NCBI RefSeq assembly: GCF_020991365.1
Contig: NZ_JAJLRA010000005.1
Coordinates: forward strand, 248,001 to 312,000
Source: Streptacidiphilus sp. ASG 303
Lineage (GTDB): Bacteria; Actinomycetota; Actinomycetes; Streptomycetales; Streptomycetaceae
Direction: 5' to 3'
Length of the DNA: 64,000 bases
A model generated the notes under the pieces. The model was not told the origin of the DNA. It was given only the letters and a program-made list of their open reading frames with translations, and made no database searches. Both the position numbers and the translations under genes were made by a program. Shown in pieces: positions 1-6,731 of the stretch; position 1 is the first letter of the stretch, and the number at the start of each line of letters is the position of its first letter.

Positions 1-1876
1 AGAGCGCGGCGATGAAGGCCTCCTGCGGGACCTCCACGCGGCCCACCATCTTCATCCGCTTCTTGCCCTCCTTCTGCTTCTCCAGCAGCTTGCGCTTGCG
101 GGAGATGTCGCCGCCGTAGCACTTGGAGAGGACGTCCTTGCGGATCGCGCGCACGGTCTCACGGGCGATCACCCGGGAGCCGATGGCGGCCTGGATCGGC
201 ACCTCGAACTGCTGGCGCGGGATGAGCTCGCGCAGCTTGCCGGCCATCTGCACGCCGTAGTTGTAGGCCTTGTCCTTGTGGACGATCGCGGAGAAGGCGT
301 CGACCTTGTCGCCGTGCAGCAGGATGTCGACCTTCACCAGCTGGGCCTGCTGCTCGCCGATGGGCTCGTAGTCGAGCGAGGCGTAGCCGCGGGTCTTGGA
401 CTTCAGCTGGTCGAAGAAGTCGAAGACGATCTCGGCGAGGGGCAGGGTGTAGCGCAGCTCCACCCGGTCCTCGGAGAGGTAGTCCATGCCCTGGAGGTTG
501 CCGCGGCGGGCCTGGCAGAGCTCCATGATCGCGCCGACGAACTCGTTGGGCGCCAGGATCGTGCCGCGCACCACCGGCTCGTGCACCTCGGCGATCTTGC
601 CGGTGGGGAACTCGCTGGGGTTGGTGACGATGTGCTCGACGCCGTCCTCCATCACCACGCGGTAGACCACGTTGGGCGCGGTGGCGATGAGGTCGAGGTT
701 GAACTCGCGCTCCAGCCGCTCCCGGATGATCTCCAGGTGCAGCAGGCCGAGGAAGCCGCAGCGGTAGCCGAAGCCCAGCGCCACCGAGGTCTCCGGCTCG
801 TACACCAGGGCCGCGTCGTTGAGGCGCAGCTTGTCCAGGGCGTCGCGCAGCAGCGGGTAGTCCGAGCCGTCCAGCGGGTACAGCCCCGAGAACACCATCG
901 GCTTGGGGTCCTTGTAGCCGCCCAGCGCCTCGGTGGCGCCCTTGTGCATCGAGGTGATGGTGTCGCCGACCTTGGACTGGCGGACGTCCTTCACGCCGGT
1001 GATCAGGTAGCCCACCTCGCCGACGCCCAGGCCGTCGGAGGCCTTCGGCTCGGGCGAGATGACGCCGATCTCCAGCAGCTCGTGGGTCGCGCCGGTCGAC
1101 ATCATGGCGATGCGCTCGCGCTTGGCGAGGTTGCCGTCGACCACCCGGACGTAGGTGACCACGCCGCGGTAGGCGTCGTACACCGAGTCGAAGATCATGG
1201 CGCGGGCGGGGGCGTCGGCGTTGCCCACCGGGGCGGGGATCTTGGCGACGACCTCGTCCAGCAGCGCCTCGACGCCCATGCCGGTCTTGGCGCTGACCTT
1301 GAGCACGTCGGAGGGGTCGCAGCCGATGATGTGCGCCAGCTCGGCGGCGTACTTCTCGGGCTGCGCGGCCGGCAGGTCGATCTTGTTGAGGACCGGGATG
1401 ATCGTGAGGTCGTTCTCCAGCGCCAGGTACAGGTTGGCGAGGGTCTGCGCCTCGATGCCCTGGGCCGCGTCCACCAGCAGGACGGTGCCCTCGCAGGCCG
1501 CCAGGGACCGGGACACCTCGTAGGTGAAGTCGACGTGGCCGGGGGTGTCGATCATGTTGAGGACGTGGGTGCGTCCCGCACCCTCGCCGCTCCCCGGCGC
1601 CCACGGCAGGCGGACCGCCTGCGACTTGATGGTGATGCCGCGCTCACGCTCGATGTCCATCCGGTCGAGGTACTGGGCGCGCATCTGCCGCTGGTCGACG
1701 ACACCGGTGAGCTGCAGCATCCGGTCGGCGAGCGTCGACTTGCCGTGGTCGATGTGGGCGATGATGCAGAAGTTCCGGATCAGCGCAGGGTCGGTGCGGC
1801 TGGGCTCCGGCACGGTGTTCGGCGTCGCGGGCAACTGGGGGTCCAGATTCTCAGGGGATCGATACGTCGCTCCCAT
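1..1876 (-). CDS. lepA: Elongation factor 4 (LepA), C-terminus cut by window edge
   Basis: Ribosome-associated translational GTPase that acts on stalled or mistranslocated ribosomes. The visible 625 codons read on the minus strand from ATG at 1876 and stay open to position 1. The G domain shows the P-loop AHIDHGKST about 40 residues in, the switch region [19 protein letters not shown] and the NKID specificity motif. The EF-G-like domains follow, and the LepA-specific end is reached ([25 protein letters not shown]) just before the edge, so only a few residues are missing. No clear Shine-Dalgarno sequence is visible before the ATG. The neighbourhood rpsT (divergent) and holA is the usual streptomycete context. 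Confidence 0.96.
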   Translation of the reverse strand, partial: MGATYRSPENLDPQLPATPNTVPEPSRTDPALIRNFCIIAHIDHGKSTLADRMLQLTGVVDQRQMRAQYLDRMDIERERGITIKSQAVRLPWAPGSGEGAGRTHVLNMIDTPGHVDFTYEVSRSLAACEGTVLLVDAAQGIEAQTLANLYLALENDLTIIPVLNKIDLPAAQPEKYAAELAHIIGCDPSDVLKVSAKTGMGVEALLDEVVAKIPAPVGNADAPARAMIFDSVYDAYRGVVTYVRVVDGNLAKRERIAMMSTGATHELLEIGVISPEPKASDGLGVGEVGYLITGVKDVRQSKVGDTITSMHKGATEALGGYKDPKPMVFSGLYPLDGSDYPLLRDALDKLRLNDAALVYEPETSVALGFGYRCGFLGLLHLEIIRERLEREFNLDLIATAPNVVYRVVMEDGVEHIVTNPSEFPTGKIAEVHEPVVRGTILAPNEFVGAIMELCQARRGNLQGMDYLSEDRVELRYTLPLAEIVFDFFDQLKSKTRGYASLDYEPIGEQQAQLVKVDILLHGDKVDAFSAIVHKDKAYNYGVQMAGKLRELIPRQQFEVPIQAAIGSRVIARETVRAIRKDVLSKCYGGDISRKRKLLEKQKEGKKRMKMVGRVEVPQEAFIAAL

Positions 1877-1902
1877 AGTCCCACGAGCCGAGGCGGGCCC
1901 GC

Positions 1903-2325
1903 TCAGCGCGCCGCCGCTCCCCCGCGCCGCACCGCGAGCGCCCAGCCGACCAGCGGCGCCTGCAGCGGCAGCCGCCCGTACGCCACGGCGCGCCTGGCCG
2001 GGGAGGCCCGGCGCCAGTCGTACGCCATCTTCACGTTGGCCGGGTAGACCACGGCGAACAGTCCGGCCGCGGCGAGGCCGCCCAGGCGGCGGGTGCGGGG
2101 CAGCGCCACGGCGGCGGCACAGGCCAGCTCGGCGGCGCCGCTGAGCTGCGTGTACAGGCGCGGGCCGCCCGGCAGCGCCCTCGGCACGAGGGCGTCGAAC
2201 GGCTCGGGCCGCACGAAGTGCAGCGTCCCCGCGGCCGCGAGCAGGCCGGACAGGAGGAGGGCGGAGCGGCGGCCGGAGGCGGCCCCGCGCAGACGGCGGA
2301 CGGTGCCGGGGATCACGGGGACCAT
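1903..2325 (-). CDS. DoxX-like small membrane protein
   Basis: A 140-residue membrane protein with about four hydrophobic segments (roughly residues 22-38, 62-78, 82-98 and 120-133). The pattern [19 protein letters not shown] near the first helix and [13 protein letters not shown] near the third is typical of DoxX-like proteins of actinomycetes. Its role is unknown; DoxX relatives are linked to redox homeostasis. The ATG at 2325 has AAGGTGG upstream. It is divergent from the ABM-domain gene at 2386, with 60 bp between them for both promoters. Confidence 0.75.
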   Translation of the reverse strand: MVPVIPGTVRRLRGAASGRRSALLLSGLLAAAGTLHFVRPEPFDALVPRALPGGPRLYTQLSGAAELACAAAVALPRTRRLGGLAAAGLFAVVYPANVKMAYDWRRASPARRAVAYGRLPLQAPLVGWALAVRRGGAAAR

Positions 2326-2385
2326 GGGGCCACCTTGGCACAGGGGGTGGCGCGGCGGGGGCCGGTCCGGCGAGGATCACACCCC

Positions 2386-2691
2386 GTGATCCTCGAATCG
2401 GCCCTGCTCGACGTCCTGCCCGGCGAGGAGGAGGCGTTCGTCGCCGCCTTCCGCGAGGCCCGCCCCCTCATCGCCGCGCAGCCCGGCTTCCTGCACCTGG
2501 AGCTGCGGCGCTGCCTGGACGAGGGGCGCGGCTCCCGCTTCCTCCTCCAGGTGGGGTGGGAGCGGCTGGAGGACCACACCGAGGGGTTCCGGCGGTCCGC
2601 GGAGTACGCACGCTGGCGGGAGCTGCTGCACCGCTTCTACGACCCGTTCCCCGAGGTGGAGCACTACGGCGAGCCGCTGGCCGACGCGTGA
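2386..2691 (+). CDS. Antibiotic biosynthesis monooxygenase (ABM)-domain protein
   Basis: A 101-residue single-domain protein with the ferredoxin-like ABM fold pattern: an N-terminal strand ([12 protein letters not shown]), a helix ([16 protein letters not shown]), the [14 protein letters not shown] turn-strand, then [20 protein letters not shown] and a C-terminal helix ([22 protein letters not shown]). Such proteins are cofactor-free monooxygenases or small-molecule or heme-binding dimers; the substrate cannot be told. The GTG at 2386 is chosen because CGAGGA lies about 9 nt upstream and the family start aligns there. Confidence 0.8.
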   Translation: MILESALLDVLPGEEEAFVAAFREARPLIAAQPGFLHLELRRCLDEGRGSRFLLQVGWERLEDHTEGFRRSAEYARWRELLHRFYDPFPEVEHYGEPLADA

Positions 2692-2711
2692 GGCGGTCCG
2701 GCCCGGACGGG

Positions 2712-2741
2712 TTTGGGCGGCCGCTGCGCCCCTGGTAACGT
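2712..2741 (+). promoter_or_regulatory. Probable rpsT promoter
   Basis: A TAACGT -10 box at 2736-2741 follows a weak -35-like TTTGGG at 2712-2717 with an 18 bp spacer, placing transcription start about 60 nt upstream of rpsT. Only the -10 matches consensus well. Confidence 0.4.
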
Positions 2742-2809
2742 GGCCTGCTGCGCCTGCACTCCGTGCGGGCGCGCCGTCAAGACCGACCAACTCAGACTGA
2801 GGCTCCTTC

Positions 2810-3079
2810 GTGGCGAACATCAAGTCCCAGATCAAGCGGAACAAGACCAACGAGAAGGCGCGCCTGCGCAACAAGGCCGTCAAGTCCTCGCTGAAGACCG
2901 CTGTCCGCAAGGCCCGCGAGGCCGCCGAGGCCGGCGACTTCGAGAAGGCCACCGTGCTGGCCCGCGAGGCCTCCCAGAAGCTCGACAAGGCCGTGAGCAA
3001 GGGCGTCATCCACAAGAACCAGGCCGCCAACAAGAAGTCGGCCCTGGCCCAGCGCGTCCACTCCGCCCAGAACGCCTGA
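2810..3079 (+). CDS. rpsT: 30S ribosomal protein S20
   Basis: S20 is a helical protein that binds the 5' domain of 16S rRNA early in 30S assembly. The 89-residue product matches the usual length and shows the signature start [21 protein letters not shown], the basic helices, and [21 protein letters not shown] near the end. It starts at GTG 2810, with GAGG about 8 nt upstream. It is monocistronic and divergent from lepA, with a candidate promoter at 2712-2741 and a strong hairpin downstream at 3275. Confidence 0.97.
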   Translation: MANIKSQIKRNKTNEKARLRNKAVKSSLKTAVRKAREAAEAGDFEKATVLAREASQKLDKAVSKGVIHKNQAANKKSALAQRVHSAQNA

Positions 3080-3274
3080 TCACGGCCGACGCCTGATCGG
3101 CGCCCCTGCGGCGCTCCGGCCGGACGGACCCGGCGGTCCCTCTCAACCGCCCCCGTCGACGGCCACCCGCCCGGCACGGACCGGCCCTCTACCCGGTCCC
3201 CCCGCGGCAGCACGACCTCGCACCGCACGCGGCCTGCGTTCGCCACGCGGGTGCGGTGCACACCGCTTGACGGC

Positions 3275-3318
3275 AAGGCGCCGCGGCAGTCCCTCCCCAG
3301 GGCGGCCGCGGCGCCTTT
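3275..3318 (+). terminator. Terminator downstream of rpsT
   Basis: A 12 bp perfect stem AAGGCGCCGCGG / CCGCGGCGCCTT (3275-3286 with 3306-3317) is followed by a short T run. It lies about 200 bp past the rpsT stop. Confidence 0.6.
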
Positions 3319-3480
3319 CCGCTGTCCCGGGCCCTCCCGGCTCCCCTCGCGGCCGCCGCCGGTCGTTGCCGGCCGCCGCGGGCCCGTCGCCGGCCGGGGG
3401 TGCGGGCGGGACCGGCCCTGGCACGCGCCGCGACGGGGCGGCGACGGCGAAGGGCGGCGGCGACGACGCTGAGGCGATCG

Positions 3481-3536
3481 GCCGGTCAGTCCGTCGGCCG
3501 GTCAGTCCGTCAGCCGGTCATGCCGTCAGTCCGTCG
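3481..3536. repeat. 16 bp tandem repeat downstream of holA
   Basis: Unit GCCGGTCAGTCCGTCG occurs at 3481-3496 and, with one change, at 3497-3512. A degenerate third copy split by an insertion runs to 3536. It is intergenic, just past the 3' end of holA. Confidence 0.75.
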
Positions 3537-3575
3537 GGCAGCGCGAGGGAACGGCCGGGCGGGGCCGACGGACCG

Positions 3576-4568
3576 TCAGTGGTTCCGGCCGGAGCGCGCC
3601 GCGCGGGAGACGGTGACGACCGCCCGCTCCAGCGCATAGGCCGGATCGTCCGACCCTCCCTTGACCGCCTCGTCCGCCGCGGCGATCGCGGTCAGCGCCG
3701 TCGCGACGCCGTCACCGGTCCAGCCGCGCATCTGCTGGCGCACCCGGTCGACCTTCCACGGGGGCATGCCCAGCTCCCGGGCCAGGTCGGCGGGCCGCAT
3801 GCCGCGCCCGGCGGTCGCCAGCCGGCCGATGCTGCGCACACCGGACGCCAGCGCGTAGGTGATGCCGGTGGGGGGCTGGCCCACCGCCAGCGCCCAGCGC
3901 AGCCGCTCCAGCGCCTCGGCCGTGCGGCCGGTCACGGCCAGGTCGGCCACCTCGAAGCCGGTGGCCTCCGCCCGGCCGCTGTAGTAGCGGGCGATCACGG
4001 CCTCGTCGATCGGCCCGTCGGTGTCGGCGGCGAGCTGGCCGACGGCGGCGGCCAGCTCGCGCAGATCGCTGCCGATCGAGTCCAGCAGGGCCCGGCACGC
4101 CTCCTCGGAGGCCGAGCGCCCGGCGGTGCGGAACTCCCCCTTGACGAACGCCAGCCGCTCCCCCGCCTTGGCCATCTTCGGGCAGGCGACCTCGCGGGCG
4201 CCCGCCTTGCGCGCGGCGTCCAGCAGGCCCTTGCCCTTGGCGCCGCCCGCGTGGACCAGCACGAGGACGACCTCGTCGGCCGGGGCGGCGATGTACGCCT
4301 TGACGTCCTTCACGGTGTCGGCGGCGAGGTCCTGGGCGGCGCGGACCACGACCACCTTGCGCTCGGCGAAGAGCGACGGGGTGGTGAGCTCCGCCAGGGT
4401 GCCCGGCTGGAGCGCGCCGGGGGCGAGGTCGCGCACGTCGGTGTCCGGGTCGGCGGCCCTCGCGGCCGCCACCACCTGGGCGACGGCGCGGTCCAGCAGC
4501 AGCTCCTCCTGGCCGACCGCGAGGGTCAGCGGGGCGAGCAGGTCGTCGGGTGCGCTCTTCCTGGCCAT
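3576..4568 (-). CDS. holA: DNA polymerase III subunit delta
   Basis: Delta opens the beta sliding clamp as part of the clamp loader. The 330-residue protein has the HolA pattern: an N-terminal VGQEELLLDRAVAQVV, LTTPSLFAERKVVVVRAAQD (the beta-interacting region), the middle VCPKMAKAGERLAFVKGEF, SIGSDLRELAAAVGQLA, and the C-terminal collar helices with WKVDRVRQQMRGW and DPAYALERAVVTVSR. I chose the ATG at 4568 (MARKSAPDD); an in-frame ATG 12 bp upstream is an alternative. It is convergent with rpsT. In this family the gene normally sits between rpsT and the comEA/comEC pair, as here. Confidence 0.93.
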   Translation of the reverse strand: MARKSAPDDLLAPLTLAVGQEELLLDRAVAQVVAAARAADPDTDVRDLAPGALQPGTLAELTTPSLFAERKVVVVRAAQDLAADTVKDVKAYIAAPADEVVLVLVHAGGAKGKGLLDAARKAGAREVACPKMAKAGERLAFVKGEFRTAGRSASEEACRALLDSIGSDLRELAAAVGQLAADTDGPIDEAVIARYYSGRAEATGFEVADLAVTGRTAEALERLRWALAVGQPPTGITYALASGVRSIGRLATAGRGMRPADLARELGMPPWKVDRVRQQMRGWTGDGVATALTAIAAADEAVKGGSDDPAYALERAVVTVSRAARSGRNH

Positions 4569-4843
4569 CGCGCCCAGCATCCCATGCGGCGCCGACAGCG
4601 CCGAAGCGGCGGGGCCCGCCTCCGGAGGGCCGGAGGCGGGGCCAGGGCAGGGGCAGAGGCAGGGGCAGCAGGCCGGCCCGCGACGGCGCAGAGGGGACCG
4701 GGACCGACGGGCACGAGCGGCGGTCGGCAGCGGAGGGCCGGGGCGGCCGTGCGGTCCGGTGGCGGGCGGGCACCGCCCCCGCCGCCGTGGAGTGCCCAGG
4801 CCTGCCGCCGGGGCCCCGCATCCGGGTCGGGGAGAATGGCCGG

Positions 4844-5137
4844 GTGACCGAACACGCCGACCTCGCAGGACCCGCCCACCCGGGCGGCGCCGTCCGCCGA
4901 CTGCTCGTGCTCCCCGACCGCGACGCCGCCGAGGAGACCGCGGCCGAGGCGGTGGAGCGGTGGCCCGAGCTGGGCGAGCCGGAGCTGGTGCGCGAGGCGC
5001 TCGCCGGGGAGGACGACGCCGAGGACGCCCAGTGGCTGGTCGTCCTGGAGCAGCCCGGCGCCGCGTGGGCGGAGGCGCGGCGGGACGACCTGGAGCGGCT
5101 CGCCGCCGACCACGGGGGCTGGTGCGAGGACGCCTGA
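4844..5137 (+). CDS. Small acidic protein, possibly RraB-like
   Basis: A 97-residue acidic protein starting at GTG 4844 with GGGGAG upstream. The layout LLVLPDRDAAEETAAEAVERW ... AQWLVVLEQPG ... RRDDLERLAADHGGWCEDA resembles the RraB ribonuclease-E-inhibitor domain: a strand, a helix over residues to be combined, a strand, then a final helix ending HGG. That match is by eye only, so the function is tentative. It is divergent from holA and ends just before a hairpin shared with the AhpD-like gene. A large RNase E/G is encoded at 34.5 kb in this window, which makes the possibility worth testing. Confidence 0.6.
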   Translation: MTEHADLAGPAHPGGAVRRLLVLPDRDAAEETAAEAVERWPELGEPELVREALAGEDDAEDAQWLVVLEQPGAAWAEARRDDLERLAADHGGWCEDA

Positions 5138-5140
5138 CGC

Positions 5141-5183
5141 GCACCCCGGCCGTCCGCCGGCGCGCCGCGGGCGGCCGGGGTGC
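5141..5183. terminator. Shared terminator between convergent genes
   Basis: A 12 bp perfect stem GCACCCCGGCCG / CGGCCGGGGTGC (5141-5152 with 5172-5183), with extra CCGC/GCGG pairing inside. It lies between the ends of the 4844 (+) and 5257 (-) genes. Confidence 0.6.
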
Positions 5184-5256
5184 CTGCCCCGGGGCTGCTC
5201 CCGCCGACCCCGGGGCGGGCGGACGCGGGAGCGGCCGGACGCGGGGACGGCCGGGG

Positions 5257-5820
5257 TCAGGCCGCGGCGCCGTCCCAGGCGTAGGGCGCCAGCTCCTCGT
5301 CGAGCGGCGCCCGGGTCATCCGGTTGGCCAGCGTGGACAGGGTGTACGCGCCGATGCCGAGGACGACCTCCAGGGCGTTGCGGACGGTGTGGCCGTACGC
5401 GAGGAAGGCCCGCAGCTCCTCGGGGTCCGCCTCCCCGGCGGTGGCGAGGACGTGGAGCGCGAAGACACGGACCGCCTCCAGCCGGGCGTCGTCCAGGACG
5501 CGTCCTTCGCGGAGTGCCGCGACGAGGTCCGGTCCGGCGCCCATCGCGTCGAGCCTGGCCGTGTGCATGGCCACGCAGACGTGGCAGGCGTTGCGGGTGG
5601 CGACGGTGAGGATGACGACCTCGCGGGCGAGCGGGTCGAGGGTGGACGCCTCGAACAGTCCGCTGAGCCGCTGGAAGCCCTCCAGCAGCTGCGGCGACTC
5701 GGCCAGGCGCGCGACCGCGGCCGGGAGGCGGCCCAGGTGGCGCTCGGTCGCCTCCATCAGCCTGCGGGAACCGGCGGGCGCGGAGTCGGGCGTGTGGTCG
5801 GTGAAGAGGTTCGGGGTCAT
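5257..5820 (-). CDS. Carboxymuconolactone decarboxylase / AhpD-like protein
   Basis: A 187-residue helical protein of the AhpD/CMD fold. The catalytic signature is present: E and T in REVVILTVATRNACHVCVAMHT, giving the CxxCxxxH motif of AhpD-type peroxidase/thiol-relay proteins. It lacks evidence for a specific substrate. The ATG at 5820 has GGAGG about 9 nt upstream. It is transcribed divergently from a MarR-type gene, and the 97 bp between them holds a near-perfect palindrome, so the regulator probably controls this gene. A role in peroxide or electrophile stress is an inference from the family. Confidence 0.85.
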   Translation of the reverse strand: MTPNLFTDHTPDSAPAGSRRLMEATERHLGRLPAAVARLAESPQLLEGFQRLSGLFEASTLDPLAREVVILTVATRNACHVCVAMHTARLDAMGAGPDLVAALREGRVLDDARLEAVRVFALHVLATAGEADPEELRAFLAYGHTVRNALEVVLGIGAYTLSTLANRMTRAPLDEELAPYAWDGAAA

Positions 5821-5871
5821 GGCGGATCGATCCTCCACAGGGTGCAGCCGGAGGGGCAGCGCCCTAAGATG

Positions 5872-5907
5872 GACAACATGGTTGACGAAAAGGTAAACCA
5901 GGTTGTC
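5872..5907. promoter_or_regulatory. Palindromic operator between AhpD-like and MarR genes
   Basis: Two 15 nt arms (5872-5886 GACAACATGGTTGAC and 5893-5907 GTAAACCAGGTTGTC) are inverted with 13 of 15 matches and a 6 bp A-rich spacer. Size and symmetry fit a MarR dimer site. It overlaps a TTGACG that could serve as a -35 for the plus-strand gene. Confidence 0.7.
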
Positions 5908-5917
5908 GGGTTGCGCA

Positions 5918-6403
5918 ATGGCTGACGCTCCACAGGACCGCCAGGCCACCCACGGGTTCGAACTTCCCCTGCTGCTGTTCGCGGGGTTCCGCTCCCTCAT
6001 CGACCAGCTCCACGCCGAACTGGCCGTCCAAGGCCACCCCGACCTGCGGCCGGCCCACGGGTTCGCCCTGCAGGCCGTCGGGACGGCCGGCACGACCGCC
6101 GGCGAGCTGGGGCGGCGCCTCGGCGTCTCCAAGCAGGCGGCGGGGAAGACGGCGGACCGGCTGGAGGCGCTGGGCTACGTCGAGCGGACCGACGACCCGG
6201 CGGACGCCAGGCGCAGGATCATCCGGCTCACCCCGCACGGCGTCGACGCGCTCGTCCGCTCGGCGGCCGTGTTCGAGGAACTGCGGGCCAGTTGGGCCGA
6301 GTCCCTGGGCGCGGAACGCCTGGGCGACCTGGAGGACGCCCTGCGGACGGTCGTCCCAGGACCGGCCTTCCGGCTCGATGCGGCGGGGTGGTTCGGCGGC
6401 TGA
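5918..6403 (+). CDS. MarR-family transcriptional regulator
   Basis: A 161-residue protein with the MarR winged-helix core. A long N-terminal dimerisation helix (ELPLLLFAGFRSLIDQLHAELAVQ) comes first. Next is the DNA-binding part GTTAGELGRRLGVSKQAAGKTADRLEALGYVERTDDPADARRRIIRLTPHG, where the recognition helix and the DARR-x-IRLT wing are clear, and then C-terminal helices. The ATG at 5918 is chosen over an upstream TTG at 5903 that would lie inside the operator. The Shine-Dalgarno sequence is weak. The start lies 10 bp from the palindrome, so autoregulation plus control of the divergent AhpD-like gene is likely. Confidence 0.9.
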   Translation: MADAPQDRQATHGFELPLLLFAGFRSLIDQLHAELAVQGHPDLRPAHGFALQAVGTAGTTAGELGRRLGVSKQAAGKTADRLEALGYVERTDDPADARRRIIRLTPHGVDALVRSAAVFEELRASWAESLGAERLGDLEDALRTVVPGPAFRLDAAGWFGG

Positions 6404-6470
6404 CCCGGCGCGCGCAGCGCCCGGTCCGGCCAGCCGCCGCCGGCGGTCGCCCCCGCGACCGGGTCGCGGC

Positions 6471-6544
6471 GGTCCGGGCGGTCTTGGCGGTCCGGGCGGT
6501 CTTGGCGGTCCGGTGCAGTCCGGGCGGTCCGGTGCAGTCCGGGC
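6471..6544. repeat. Two adjacent tandem duplications (18 bp and 19 bp)
   Basis: GGTCCGGGCGGTCTTGGC at 6471-6488 repeats exactly at 6489-6506. The related 19-mer GGTCCGGTGCAGTCCGGGC at 6507-6525 then repeats exactly at 6526-6544. Confidence 0.85.
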
Positions 6545-6623
6545 GGGCGGCCCGGAGGAGACGGCCGCACGACGCGGCGGGACCGGGGGCGGCGGCCGTC
6601 GGGACGCGCGGCCCGGAGCGCCG

Positions 6624-6657
6624 CCGTGCCCCGACCGGGCCCGTGCCCCGACCGGGC
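6624..6657. repeat. 17 bp tandem duplication
   Basis: CCGTGCCCCGACCGGGC occurs at 6624-6640 and again, identically, at 6641-6657. Confidence 0.85.
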
Positions 6658-6731
6658 CCGTGGCGCGCCCGGTCCGGCCGGCGAGGACGGCAGGCGGACC
6701 GTGCGGACCGTCCGGGCCGTGCCGCGGGCGC

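Larger units (their letters stand above)
3080..3575. other. Gene-free spacer between convergent rpsT and holA
   Basis: This 496 bp spacer holds an rpsT terminator hairpin (3275-3318) and a 16 bp tandem repeat (3481-3536) downstream of holA. I see no convincing coding frame or RNA gene in the rest. Confidence 0.6.
6404..6731. other. Repeat-rich gene-free spacer between MarR gene and comEC end
   Basis: 328 bp of very GC-rich DNA holding two families of short tandem repeats (6471-6544 and 6624-6657, listed separately). No gene or clear terminator was seen. Confidence 0.6.

Noticed and set aside
278-2047. Long plus-strand frame opposite lepA (589 codons)
   Set aside because: It is the antisense shadow of a conserved gene. 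Very GC-rich genes routinely leave an opposite frame open.
5878-5925. A 15-codon ORF (MVDEKVNQVVGLRNG) whose stop overlaps the MarR start (ATGGCTGA)
   Set aside because: It coincides with the operator palindrome, has no convincing Shine-Dalgarno sequence and shows no repeated codon that would suggest a leader peptide. Probably chance.
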